Virus record (IMG/VR): IMGVR_UViG_3300049736_000762
Location: 1 to 26,991 of that record
Direction: 5' to 3' (one strand)
Source: a virus
DNA: 26,991 nt
Shown here in pieces: positions 20,437 to 26,991 of this stretch. Made by a program: the position numbers and the translations under genes. Position 1 is the stretch's first letter; each line of letters begins with the position of its first letter. Below the pieces are notes generated by a model that worked only from the letters and a program-made list of their open reading frames with translations, did no database searches and had not been told where the DNA came from.

Positions 20437-21566
20437 TGGCTATGCGGAAAAAACAAAAGAAATTACCTCGTCGTAATCGTACTGGATTGGCAGCTGCTCC
20501 TCTTGACAAAGGGTTTGAAGCAGTACAATCCTATTTTCAAACTGAAGTATCGAATGCAGATATATCAAAGGTGCTAAAAGCATATATTAAAGAAAAACTT
20601 AAAAACTCTGCTAATAAAAATTATGTTCTTGCTTGTCCAGAATATAAATTTACTATGCCATATCAAGCTGCTACTGCTTTTTGGTTAACACATGCACCAA
20701 AAAAAGATAATGATGATCGCACTCGCTCATACTCAGATGCTTTATCAAAATATCTTTCTAAGCTTGTAACCATAGGAAAAGATTTATATTTCGAAAAACA
20801 AGCTAAGCTAAAAGATTCTGCAGCTATCAAATCAATCTCTCCTATGGAAAGATTGCAGCGCAAGATTAGTAATACTATTATGCAAGATCTTCTCGATCTT
20901 GAAGATAAATGGATTGAAGGTGAAGATGCTACCTTAGATCTATACCAAGAATTTAGGCGTCATGGTTTACCAAATTCTGCAACCAAAACTGTTCGTTATG
21001 TAGTCGATGGTTGGTTGTTAGATTACAATGATGCCTATACGAAGGCGTGTCCTGATGCAGTTGAGGGTTATTCACACTTAAGTCGCGTGCAATTACGTAA
21101 ACGTGTACAAGCATGTGAATCAATGCTAGCTGATCTTGACCGTCTTCAGTCTGCTGCAAAGGCTGTACGTAAATCACGTATTAAAAAGCCAAAAGCAGCA
21201 GACAAGCAAGTTACAAAACTCAAGTACAAAAAAGAGGATCATGACTACAAGATCGTATCTGTAGCTCCTCTCTCGGTGATCGGTAGTCATCGCCTCTTTA
21301 CCTTTAATGTGAAAACACGGGTAATTACTGAGTTTGTAACTTCATCCGCAAAGGGCTTCGAAGTTAGTGGTACTACTTTGAAAAATATTGATACATCATT
21401 GAGTAGATCTACTCGACTTCGAAAGCCCGATGCATTTCTTCCTATTGTTCTTAGTAAGACTACTAAGCAAATTGATAATGAATGGAAATCACTCACAACA
21501 AAAACAACTGTACCTAATGGTCGAATGAGTGTCGATACGGTACTATTAAAGGTATTGGATAAATGA
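20436..21566 (+). CDS. Hypothetical 376-aa basic protein upstream of gp33
   Basis: A 376-aa protein with a very basic start (MAMRKKQKKLPRRNRTGLAA), a helical middle (PMERLQRKISNTIMQDLLDL, QLRKRVQACESMLADLDRLQ) and another basic stretch (KSRIKKPKAADKQ) before a beta-rich C-terminal third. The composition suggests nucleic-acid binding. It lies where T4 has other replication/transcription genes next to 33 and 32, but it is not recognisably gp59 or DsbA. It is probably a conserved marine T4-like gene. Coupled to gp33 by an ATGA overlap. Confidence 0.72.
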   Translation: MAMRKKQKKLPRRNRTGLAAAPLDKGFEAVQSYFQTEVSNADISKVLKAYIKEKLKNSANKNYVLACPEYKFTMPYQAATAFWLTHAPKKDNDDRTRSYSDALSKYLSKLVTIGKDLYFEKQAKLKDSAAIKSISPMERLQRKISNTIMQDLLDLEDKWIEGEDATLDLYQEFRRHGLPNSATKTVRYVVDGWLLDYNDAYTKACPDAVEGYSHLSRVQLRKRVQACESMLADLDRLQSAAKAVRKSRIKKPKAADKQVTKLKYKKEDHDYKIVSVAPLSVIGSHRLFTFNVKTRVITEFVTSSAKGFEVSGTTLKNIDTSLSRSTRLRKPDAFLPIVLSKTTKQIDNEWKSLTTKTTVPNGRMSVDTVLLKVLDK

Positions 21567-21805
21567 CAGTTGAAGAGCAATTTCTCAATAAAAGTAGATT
21601 CTCTAAATTAATCGAAAAAACTGTAGTTGATTTGCGTGTCACATATATGGATGCAATACTTCATGTATGTACAAAACACGAGATCGAACCAGAAGATGTG
21701 AAGAAGTTTGTATCACCGGTTATTAAAGATAAGCTTGAAGCTGAGGCTATGGCGCTCAACTTCTTACCAAAAACTAACGCTATTGATTCGGCACTTTTTG
21801 AATAA
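21563..21805 (+). CDS. 33: gp33 late-transcription co-activator
   Basis: An 80-aa protein with VTYMDAILHVCTKHEIEPED followed by VKKFVSPVIKDKLEAEAMAL. It aligns by eye with the C-terminal two thirds of T4 gp33 (GMSYLEATTAFLEENSIPET, then IIEKIQSEA), and both end in KTN-containing tails. gp33 bridges RNA polymerase to the sliding clamp and is needed for late transcription. The N-terminal part is shorter than in T4 (112 aa). It lies just upstream of gp32; in T4 gene 59 separates 33 from 32. Confidence 0.85.
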   Translation: MTVEEQFLNKSRFSKLIEKTVVDLRVTYMDAILHVCTKHEIEPEDVKKFVSPVIKDKLEAEAMALNFLPKTNAIDSALFE

Positions 21806-21811
21806 GTCGAA

Positions 21812-21819
21812 TATAAATA
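21812..21819 (+). promoter_or_regulatory. Candidate T4-type late promoter for gp32
   Basis: TATAAATA in the intergenic gap after gp33, with the early-type promoter P9 a few bases downstream. Tandem early/late promoters would keep SSB expressed through infection, as known for T4 gene 32. Confidence 0.55.
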
Positions 21820-21821
21820 GT

Positions 21822-21850
21822 TGTACATTACAGTCATACTGTGTTATAAT
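21822..21850 (+). promoter_or_regulatory. Promoter P9 for gp32
   Basis: -35 TGTACA at 21822-21827, 17-nt spacer, TATAAT at 21845-21850. The TGG before the -10 is replaced by GTGT and the start region differs from the other eight. AAGGAAA precedes ATG 21883. Confidence 0.82.
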
Positions 21851-21882
21851 AAAACATATTTCAGCAATACAAGGAAAAACAT

Positions 21883-22785
21883 ATGTCTTTTAGCAATTTA
21901 AAAAACAATCGCGACCAAATCTCTAAACTCGTTCAAGCAGCAGAAGCTGTTGGTGGTGGCGGTGAAAAGAAAAATTATGATGATGAACGAATTTGGAAAC
22001 CAACTGTAGATAAGGCAGGCAATGGATATGCAGTACTACGATTCCTTCCAGCCGCAGAAGGAGAAGATCTACCATGGGTACGATACTGGGACCATGGCTT
22101 CAAAGGTCCTACAGGTCAATGGTATATCGAAAACAGCCTTACTTCTATTGGTCAACCTGACCCTGTTGGCGAACTCAACTCCAGATTGTGGAATTCTGGG
22201 CATGACGAAGATAAAGAAAAAGCTCGATCACAAAAGCGCAGACTGCATTATGTAGTTAATGCTCTTGTAGTTGAAGATCCTTCGGCTCCACACAATGTAG
22301 GTCGTGTAGTTCTATATAAGTTCGGTAAAAAAATCTTTGATAAAATTATGGATGTTATGCAACCGCAATTTGCAGACGAAAAAGCAGTCAACCCATTTGA
22401 TTTCTGGGAAGGCGCAGACTTTAAGTTAAAGATTAGACAAGTTGAAGGTTATCGTAACTATGACAAATCAGAGTTTGCTTCACCTTCTACAGTATCTGAT
22501 GACGATGCAAAATTAGAGGACATCTATAATAAGATTCACCCTCTTGCAGAGTTTACAGATCCTAAAAACTATAAATCATATGATGATTTGCAAGCTAAAT
22601 TATCTCGAGTTCTTGGAGAACAAGCGATGATGGGTGCAGCTACAATGCAACAAGAAATGCAGATGAATACACCTACTCCTATTCCTCAAATGGCTACAGC
22701 AGAGCCTGTTACAGCAGAACAAATGAGTTCTGATGATGCAGATGATACTATGTCGTATTTTGCTAAGTTAGCTAACGAAGGTTAA
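21883..22785 (+). CDS. 32: gp32 single-stranded DNA-binding protein
   Basis: A 300-aa homologue of T4 gp32, the cooperative SSB of replication, recombination and repair. Matching blocks: RIWKPTVDKAGNGYAVLRFLP, DHGFKGPTGQWYIENSL, HYVVNALVVEDPSAPHNVGR, LYKFGKKIFDKI and FDFWEGADFKLKIRQVEGY. A short basic start (SNLKNNRDQISKL) is the cooperativity domain, and an acidic tail (SDDADDTMSYFAKLANEG) is the protein-interaction domain. The zinc-ligand region reads SIGQPDPVGELNSRLWN, with no cysteines, so the T4 zinc finger is lost, as I recall for other marine T4-like phages. Served by tandem late and early promoters. Confidence 0.96.
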   Translation: MSFSNLKNNRDQISKLVQAAEAVGGGGEKKNYDDERIWKPTVDKAGNGYAVLRFLPAAEGEDLPWVRYWDHGFKGPTGQWYIENSLTSIGQPDPVGELNSRLWNSGHDEDKEKARSQKRRLHYVVNALVVEDPSAPHNVGRVVLYKFGKKIFDKIMDVMQPQFADEKAVNPFDFWEGADFKLKIRQVEGYRNYDKSEFASPSTVSDDDAKLEDIYNKIHPLAEFTDPKNYKSYDDLQAKLSRVLGEQAMMGAATMQQEMQMNTPTPIPQMATAEPVTAEQMSSDDADDTMSYFAKLANEG

Positions 22786-24492
22786 TTAGTTACCATAAAC
22801 ACTATGCATAGACCCATACATATGAGCGTATGGGTCTATCGAACTACCAAATCCTGTTATGGCAGCCTGATTATGATTTATAGAATGATCAGATCCATCT
22901 ACCATTACAGTTCCTCCTCCCATACCAGCACTAGCCATATTTCTCATACCAGAATTTTGCATTGAATTAAATTCTGCAAGTGTCATACCATTATCTAAAG
23001 TTACACCGCTGACAGTATTTTGACTAATAGGCGATAATGTACCAAATTCACCACCTGCTCCACCAGATTGTATAGGTGTTATAGAGCTACCTAATGCACC
23101 AGCCGATACTTTATTATTAATCATATCGTTTACAAATCCAAATGGAAATCCAAAAGCATCAACTTTTTTATCAAATAGATACTGCGCAAGTGCCATGCCG
23201 ATGGCGTCGCCACCGAGTGATCCTAACACACCACCTAAAATACCACCACCTAGTGCACCAAGTGGTGCTGCAGGACCAGCAAGAATTGCTCCAAGCGTTG
23301 CACCTCCAGCAAATCCTGATAGTCCACCTATGGCGCTACCTAATGCACCCCCTAATTCACCAATCTTACTATCGACAGGTCCATCTTTTGATAAAATCAT
23401 TGCTACTTCTGCAGCTCCGATTAAGGCTGAGATTGGACCACCAGCTCTTAAAAATTTCATGAAGGTTTTTAATTTAGGGAATTTATTTGCCATTCCTTCA
23501 TTTAATTGAGCAGCTTTATCAGCGGCTTCTGTTGCAATTGCAGTATTTAATGCTGCTCCAGATAATCTAGCACCTTTTAAGTTTGTCATTTGGCCTTGAG
23601 CATTACGCGTAAAGTTTCTTGATGGTCTTGCGTTTTGTGCTACTTGTGTTCGTACTCCAGCAGCCGTCACCGCAGTACCTAATGCTGCAGCCGTGGCTCC
23701 TTTAACTGCATTCATTGTTATTTTGAATGGTGCCATTAATGCTCTTAATGCTAAAGATACTGCAGCACCTGGGGCAAAGAGAGCAAAGAGTGCACCCATA
23801 GTAATACCCAAATCTTTAACTGCTGCAATAGGATCTGCACCGATTTTAGCCATTTGTTGTTCATCGCCTAATAAACCTCTTAGATTATCAAGAGTATTAC
23901 CAAATGATTTACTAACTGTATCAAATATTCCTGATATGCTCGGAAATCCGTCTTTAAACCATCCTACATCTTCAAATAACTTTTTAGCTTGCTCCCCTAA
24001 TTTTTCTATTGATTCCTTATTTTTAGGAGTCATCAATGCACCGAGAGCCCCACCAAGTAATGCAAATCTTTTACCAAATATTAGACCAATGCCACCAAAC
24101 GTAACTGCACGGCCAACAGCATCTGCAAGCTCTGCGTTACCTGTTTCTCCCATTACATAGTCTGCTATCTCATCAGCAAACATTGTACCAATCAAGCCTG
24201 GTATTCCGCGCTTTAACATTCTTAAACCGAGACCAGCACCAAATCCTAAGAAGCTACCTAAACCTCCTCGTGCTGCATCTACACCTTGACCTATAAAGCC
24301 AGGAGCCTTTGTAGATGCACCTCCACGAGCAGCAGCCTCTCTTTTGTCTTCGAGTTCTTGACTATCGTCTTCATTAATCTCACGTAAGAATGCAGAAAAA
24401 TTAGCGTTAAGTTCGCTTAATTCTTTGCGTTGAGCTTCTCCTTGTTCGTTAGAAGCTTCGAGTTGTTCTTTGACGTCAGCTAATGTAGCCAT
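22786..24492 (-). CDS. Tape-measure-like tail/baseplate hub protein
   Basis: A 568-aa protein with a charged coiled-coil start (MATLADVKEQLEASNEQGEA...) followed by long Gly/Ala/Leu-rich hydrophobic stretches (about residues 71-150, 225-285, 350-435) and a flexible, Met/Gly-rich C-terminus. This composition is typical of tape-measure or hub/tail-lysin-type proteins (T4 gp29 is 590 aa). GAGGA before ATG 24492 is a good ribosome-binding site. It lies downstream of gp26 and the gp51-like frame, and ends immediately against the gp32 stop. A role in tail length or hub assembly is inferred. Confidence 0.68.
   Translation of the reverse strand: MATLADVKEQLEASNEQGEAQRKELSELNANFSAFLREINEDDSQELEDKREAAARGGASTKAPGFIGQGVDAARGGLGSFLGFGAGLGLRMLKRGIPGLIGTMFADEIADYVMGETGNAELADAVGRAVTFGGIGLIFGKRFALLGGALGALMTPKNKESIEKLGEQAKKLFEDVGWFKDGFPSISGIFDTVSKSFGNTLDNLRGLLGDEQQMAKIGADPIAAVKDLGITMGALFALFAPGAAVSLALRALMAPFKITMNAVKGATAAALGTAVTAAGVRTQVAQNARPSRNFTRNAQGQMTNLKGARLSGAALNTAIATEAADKAAQLNEGMANKFPKLKTFMKFLRAGGPISALIGAAEVAMILSKDGPVDSKIGELGGALGSAIGGLSGFAGGATLGAILAGPAAPLGALGGGILGGVLGSLGGDAIGMALAQYLFDKKVDAFGFPFGFVNDMINNKVSAGALGSSITPIQSGGAGGEFGTLSPISQNTVSGVTLDNGMTLAEFNSMQNSGMRNMASAGMGGGTVMVDGSDHSINHNQAAITGFGSSIDPYAHMYGSMHSVYGN
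22809..22838. repeat. 11-bp perfect hairpin at the convergent junction
   Basis: TAGACCCATAC (22809-22819) pairs with GTATGGGTCTA (22828-22838) around an 8-nt loop, 24 nt past the gp32 stop and inside the 3' coding end of the minus-strand gene. No T run follows on either strand, so it may stop or stabilise gp32 mRNA rather than act as a classic terminator. Confidence 0.7.
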
Positions 24493-24493
24493 T

Positions 24494-24679
24494 TTATCCT
24501 CGTTGTTGCGCTGCTTGTTGTTCTTTTTCTTTTAATTCATCTATCAACATAGAAACATAAATCTCCCTCTCCCATGGCATCATATAGTCTAGATCAGAAA
24601 GAGCATAATGAAAGTTTTGCAATAATTGGTAGTTAACTCTAAAATAATTTTCCAGACTATCGTGAGAGAGGTTTATTAA
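24494..24679 (-). CDS. 51: gp51-like hub assembly protein, no ATG (frameshift or CTG start)
   Basis: An open frame between gp26 and the tape-measure-like gene reads ...SLENYFRVNYQLLQ, then MMPWEREIYVSMLIDEL, and ends at TAA 24494-24496. The MPWER.IYV.ML pattern resembles T4 gp51-type hub assembly factors. No ATG or GTG opens the frame: the first ATG codons fall inside MMPWER, and a CTG at 24653-24655 has no ribosome-binding site. The frame is in the -1 register to gp26 and becomes open exactly at gp26's T-run, so a -1 shift at T_TTT_TTT would give a 298-aa gp26-gp51 fusion. The coordinates given are the post-slip extent; a CTG start would give 53 aa at 24494-24655. Confidence 0.65.
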   Translation of the reverse strand, partial: LINLSHDSLENYFRVNYQLLQNFHYALSDLDYMMPWEREIYVSMLIDELKEKEQQAAQQRG

Positions 24680-25389
24680 AAAAAATCATCAAGTCCTTTC
24701 AATAATTTAGTGTTTTCGGTGTCACAGTGTTTACACTTAAATTTAATTTCTGTCTGAAGCGATGGCATATTTTCTACCCATTTTGTAATTAATTCAAATT
24801 GACTAGTTGATAGCGAATCAACAAAAGCTAATACTTCTTCATGTGATTCATCACTAATTTTTATCGCTTCTTCTTCAGTTAATACCGAGTCTAAACATGA
24901 CACAATAAGATCCATAGTCATATCAGTTTCAGACCTACCTTCTGTAAAAAATGTACTGCTAGTCATAAAATAATTATATGTTGGATGTCGCAGTTTAACA
25001 GAAATCTCATCAGTCAGTTTTACTGTGTTTGTTTCCTTTTTATCCTTTACTTCAATAGAATCTAAATTTACTTTTACATCATTCATTTCTTGACAGTTAG
25101 AACAAGAAATCTGAATATCAGCTGTTTCACCTACAGATTTAGCTCTGATTTTGGTGAACATATAATCTACATCATAAGTAGTTAATCGATTTAAATCAAC
25201 ATCTCCACTTACACATGCATCAATTGTTTCTATAATTGCCTTTAGTATTTCTTTTTTGTTTTGTGATTCATAACCTAACATTAATACTTTTTGTTCTTTA
25301 ACCAAAAATGGTCTAAAACGTACAGTTTCATTAAGTGATGGTATAACTAAATCATACTTTGGTATTTCATTCAACTTTGGTAGTGCCAT
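24676..25389 (-). CDS. 26: gp26-like baseplate hub / tail assembly chaperone protein
   Basis: A 237-aa protein of the T4 gp26 type: MALPKLNEIPKYDLVIPSLN start, VRFRPFLVKEQKVLM, then a helical middle and TYNYF. Two CxxC pairs (C96/C99, CSNC; C219/C222, CKHC) may form one zinc site. T4 gp26 acts in baseplate hub assembly. The last codons are GAT GAT TTT TTT TAA, a run of eight T, which places a slippery heptamer at the stop. AGGAGAA precedes ATG 25389. It lies directly after the tube gene. Confidence 0.82.
   Translation of the reverse strand: MALPKLNEIPKYDLVIPSLNETVRFRPFLVKEQKVLMLGYESQNKKEILKAIIETIDACVSGDVDLNRLTTYDVDYMFTKIRAKSVGETADIQISCSNCQEMNDVKVNLDSIEVKDKKETNTVKLTDEISVKLRHPTYNYFMTSSTFFTEGRSETDMTMDLIVSCLDSVLTEEEAIKISDESHEEVLAFVDSLSTSQFELITKWVENMPSLQTEIKFKCKHCDTENTKLLKGLDDFF
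24679..24685 (-). other. Candidate -1 ribosomal frameshift site (T_TTT_TTT)
   Basis: On the minus strand the gp26 codons end GAT TTT TTT TAA, so the heptamer T TTT TTT (X_XXY_YYZ) sits right before the stop. Slipping back one base continues as TTA ATA AAC into the gp51-like frame. No firm downstream stem or pseudoknot was established by eye. Confidence 0.55.
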
Positions 25390-25398
25390 TCAATTCTC

Positions 25399-26067
25399 CT
25401 ATAATCCAAAGCTCCCTAATCCAGCAGATGCTGAGATCCAACCTTGGCCACCTTCAGTATTTATCCAATTTGTATATGATATTCCTACAGTCAATTGCAC
25501 TAGACCGTCGAGCTCATTGGTTAATTCAATTGCTGAAACGGTTGTAGGAAATGCATCTAATAATTCAACTGAGTATACACTACTACCACCTAATCCTAGG
25601 TTAAGTCTAATAGGTCCAGCTGATATAGTTTTGCCTGCCAATGGCCTTCTTAATTGGTGTATTTTAATTGGTTTAGCGTAATCTTTTTTGTACATCGCTT
25701 CACCAGGTATCTGTTGTATTGTCATATCTCTCCACTCGTCAAAATATTTTACAATACCATAGTCATTCATACAATAAAATGTCAAAGAAACCTGATCAAC
25801 AACATAACCGTATGCAACCTGTTGATTTTCTGCTCCAACATTTCTTTCGTGAGTTAATATTCTTTTACCAGGTAATTGAGCTTGAGAACATAATATATTC
25901 ATGTCCTCTCCACCTAATAGAGATCCAATTTTCGATAATATTCCTGCAAAGCCGGTCAAACCTGGTTTTCCACCGAGATTTGTAGGTAACTGTACTAAAA
26001 ACTGGTTACTTCGAGCAAATCCTAACTTCAAAGATGCTGCTGATTTGAATTGATCTATTGTTGTCAT
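25399..26067 (-). CDS. gp19-family tail tube / tube-initiator protein
   Basis: A 222-aa protein with the T4 tail-tube layout: a short N-terminal helix, FARSNQFLVQL, ILCSQAQLPGKRI, YGYVVDQVSLTFYCMNDYGI, VKYFDEWRDM, YKKDYAKPIKIHQL, and a final VELLDAFPTTVSAIELTNEL then VQLTVGISYTNW. The order parallels T4 gp19 (NLFQVEI, ALPAGI, VTVMNDE, FVDWQ, YKKSAIVRQY, LQTFEVTLALDYW-like end) but with about 60 extra residues. It may be the major tube protein or a baseplate tube-initiator paralogue such as gp48 or gp54. ATG 26067 overlaps the previous stop. Confidence 0.75.
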   Translation of the reverse strand: MTTIDQFKSAASLKLGFARSNQFLVQLPTNLGGKPGLTGFAGILSKIGSLLGGEDMNILCSQAQLPGKRILTHERNVGAENQQVAYGYVVDQVSLTFYCMNDYGIVKYFDEWRDMTIQQIPGEAMYKKDYAKPIKIHQLRRPLAGKTISAGPIRLNLGLGGSSVYSVELLDAFPTTVSAIELTNELDGLVQLTVGISYTNWINTEGGQGWISASAGLGSFGL

Positions 26068-26651
26068 CTGATCATATTCCTCGAATCTTTATAAACTTTA
26101 TTACCGCTTGACTTTTGCCAATCAGCCGTAGGTAAAAATGTTGCGATTTCCCATTCAGGTGCAGGTACTCGGGCAAACCTACTCTTGACATGTGCGTTGA
26201 GATAATGTTTGTAACAAGGCTTAAAGAATTTCATCCTAGCAGAAGCTGTTAACATCTTGTATGATAATTCAAATTTAGTAGTTTCGTCATACGATTTATT
26301 CGATGTAATATCCATTAACGCATCTAAAAATTTAGCTCTTAATATTGCAGGTAAATAATGTAGATTTAGCCCGTAAAAGCCACCAGCCGCAGGTCCTACT
26401 ATGATAGCGAGTGGAAACTTATCATAATATGGTAAAGTATCTTTATGTTTAGGATCATAAAAAAACATATTCATAGAACCAACTAATGACCTATTCTTCA
26501 ATTGTAATGGTTCTTCTTTCATAAGATCTAAACGATTAATATTTCTGAGTTGGCCAACTTTTTGCTGAAACCAATCGCGCGATTGTTTAGTACGTGGATT
26601 GATACCAGCACGAAATGCCTCATACCCTATCTTTTGAAATAGATTACTCAT
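26064..26651 (-). CDS. Conserved T4-like virion assembly protein (possibly gp2)
   Basis: A 195-aa protein with NPRTKQSRDWFQQK, SLVGSMNMFFYDPKHKDTLP, YYDKFPLAIIVGP and GFYGLNLHYLPAILRAKFLD, followed by WEIATFLP. This family is familiar from marine T4-like phages, where members have been labelled DNA end protector (gp2) or left hypothetical; I cannot verify the name. Position next to gp4, as in the T4 2-4-53 region, is compatible with gp2. It is not like T4 gp53. ATG 26651 lies 5 nt from a late octamer. Confidence 0.6.
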   Translation of the reverse strand: MSNLFQKIGYEAFRAGINPRTKQSRDWFQQKVGQLRNINRLDLMKEEPLQLKNRSLVGSMNMFFYDPKHKDTLPYYDKFPLAIIVGPAAGGFYGLNLHYLPAILRAKFLDALMDITSNKSYDETTKFELSYKMLTASARMKFFKPCYKHYLNAHVKSRFARVPAPEWEIATFLPTADWQKSSGNKVYKDSRNMIR

Positions 26652-26656
26652 ACCTG

Positions 26657-26664
26657 TATTTATA
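26657..26664 (-). promoter_or_regulatory. Candidate T4-type late promoter
   Basis: The minus strand reads TATAAATAC, overlapping the stop of gp4. It is the only octamer seen on the minus strand in the structural block. The ATG at 26651 is only 5 nt further on, so a transcript from here would be nearly leaderless for that gene. Confidence 0.45.
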
Positions 26665-26991
26665 TCTTTTTCTTAGGCTTTTTACGAAATGGTTGCAACG
26701 GCTTCATAGGCTTGAGTTTACCTGGTGTTTCTTTTGGCATAATACCCATCTTACGTAGAGTATTTTCTGTCCACACCTGGAACTCCCAACCGCGGTCATT
26801 AGCAAAGCTATGTGCCGCTTCCCACTTATTCATATTTTTTACATATGTGAGAGCTTCAGAGATGTATCGCTTTGTTTTACGAGACCCTGTCGGAGGTGCA
26901 GTTTCTTTTTCTGGTTTAATCTCTACTAATACCGTTTTTCCATTCTTAAATGTAATTTTTAGATCTACAAAGTATCTATGGTATTTTTTAT
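26660..26991 (-). CDS. 4: gp4 head completion protein (partial, C-terminal part)
   Basis: The frame enters from the right edge of the window and ends at TAA 26660-26662. The visible 109 residues start KKYHRYFVDLKITFKNGKTV, then LVEIKPEKET, KRYISEALTYVKNMNKWEAA, RGWEFQVWTENTL and a lysine-rich tail. YFVDLKI plus VEIKP gives the D...ExK core of a PD-(D/E)XK/VSR-like fold, and the pattern matches the T4 gp4 (gene 50) head completion protein, which prepares the filled head for neck and tail joining. The N-terminus lies outside the window. Confidence 0.82.
   Translation of the reverse strand, partial: KKYHRYFVDLKITFKNGKTVLVEIKPEKETAPPTGSRKTKRYISEALTYVKNMNKWEAAHSFANDRGWEFQVWTENTLRKMGIMPKETPGKLKPMKPLQPFRKKPKKKI

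Noticed and set aside
20436-21566. gp59 helicase loader
   Set aside because: It lies near 33 and 32 but before 33, is much longer than gp59 (217 aa), and shows no recognisable gp59 sequence.
23142-24160. Long plus-strand frames opposite the tape-measure-like gene
   Set aside because: They mirror the Gly/Ala-rich codons of the real minus-strand gene, giving Pro/Leu/His-rich sequences without ribosome-binding sites.
26064-26651. gp53 baseplate wedge
   Set aside because: Position near gp4 would allow it, but the sequence does not match T4 gp53 (MLFTFFDP...).

Overview
This AT-rich window is a piece of a T4-like (Pantevenvirales-type) phage genome, most likely from a marine phage related to cyanophage and pelagiphage myoviruses. 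Recognised T4 homologues are RNase H, gp33, gp32, gp26, a gp51-like frame, a gp19-family tube protein and gp4, plus PhoH and the NrdA tail. Also typical of phage are dense ATGA-type gene overlaps, many very small ORFs, a tRNA-Arg(UCU), and T4-type late-promoter octamers (TATAAATA). No photosynthesis genes are present. The host cannot be named from this window.

Layout. Positions 1-22785 are all on the plus strand and hold early/middle and accessory genes. Positions 22786-26991 are on the minus strand and hold virion genes. The two blocks converge with no gap. The plus block divides as follows: (i) 1-7205, nucleotide metabolism and replication helpers (nrdA end, GIY-YIG nuclease, RNase H, PhoH, PD-(D/E)XK nuclease, 5'-nucleotidase) among small unknown genes; (ii) 7232-12115, a very AT-rich surface-modification cassette (four glycosyltransferase-like genes, a sulfotransferase, a methyltransferase, a sialyltransferase-like protein); (iii) 12174-14537, a zincin metalloprotease, a SWIM zinc-finger protein, a membrane fatty acid desaturase and unknown genes; (iv) 14616-15550, an unusually GC-rich small gene, a roughly 300-nt structured noncoding region with a terminator, and tRNA-Arg; (v) 15578-19635, small membrane proteins, two lipoprotein-like genes, a complete beta-ketoacyl-ACP synthase (FabF-like) and a 2OG-Fe(II) oxygenase; (vi) 19691-22785, small unknown genes, gp33 and gp32.

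Transcription. Nine near-identical promoters (TGTACA, 16-17 nt, TATAAT or TAGAAT, usually TGG before the -10) head the plus-strand units. They are followed by a conserved start region and a purine-rich ribosome-binding site. gp32 also has a late octamer. In the minus block a late octamer overlaps the end of gp4.

Most interesting: (a) the noncoding structured RNA at 15176-15473; (b) FabF plus a desaturase in one phage, suggesting host lipid remodelling; (c) gp26 ending in a T_TTT_TTT slippery run whose -1 frame continues into a gp51-like ORF with no ATG. That ORF lies between a tube gene and a tape-measure-like gene, as in the tail assembly chaperone frameshift of other tailed phages; (d) the shared promoter architecture. 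All homology statements come from motif recognition by eye; no database was searched.
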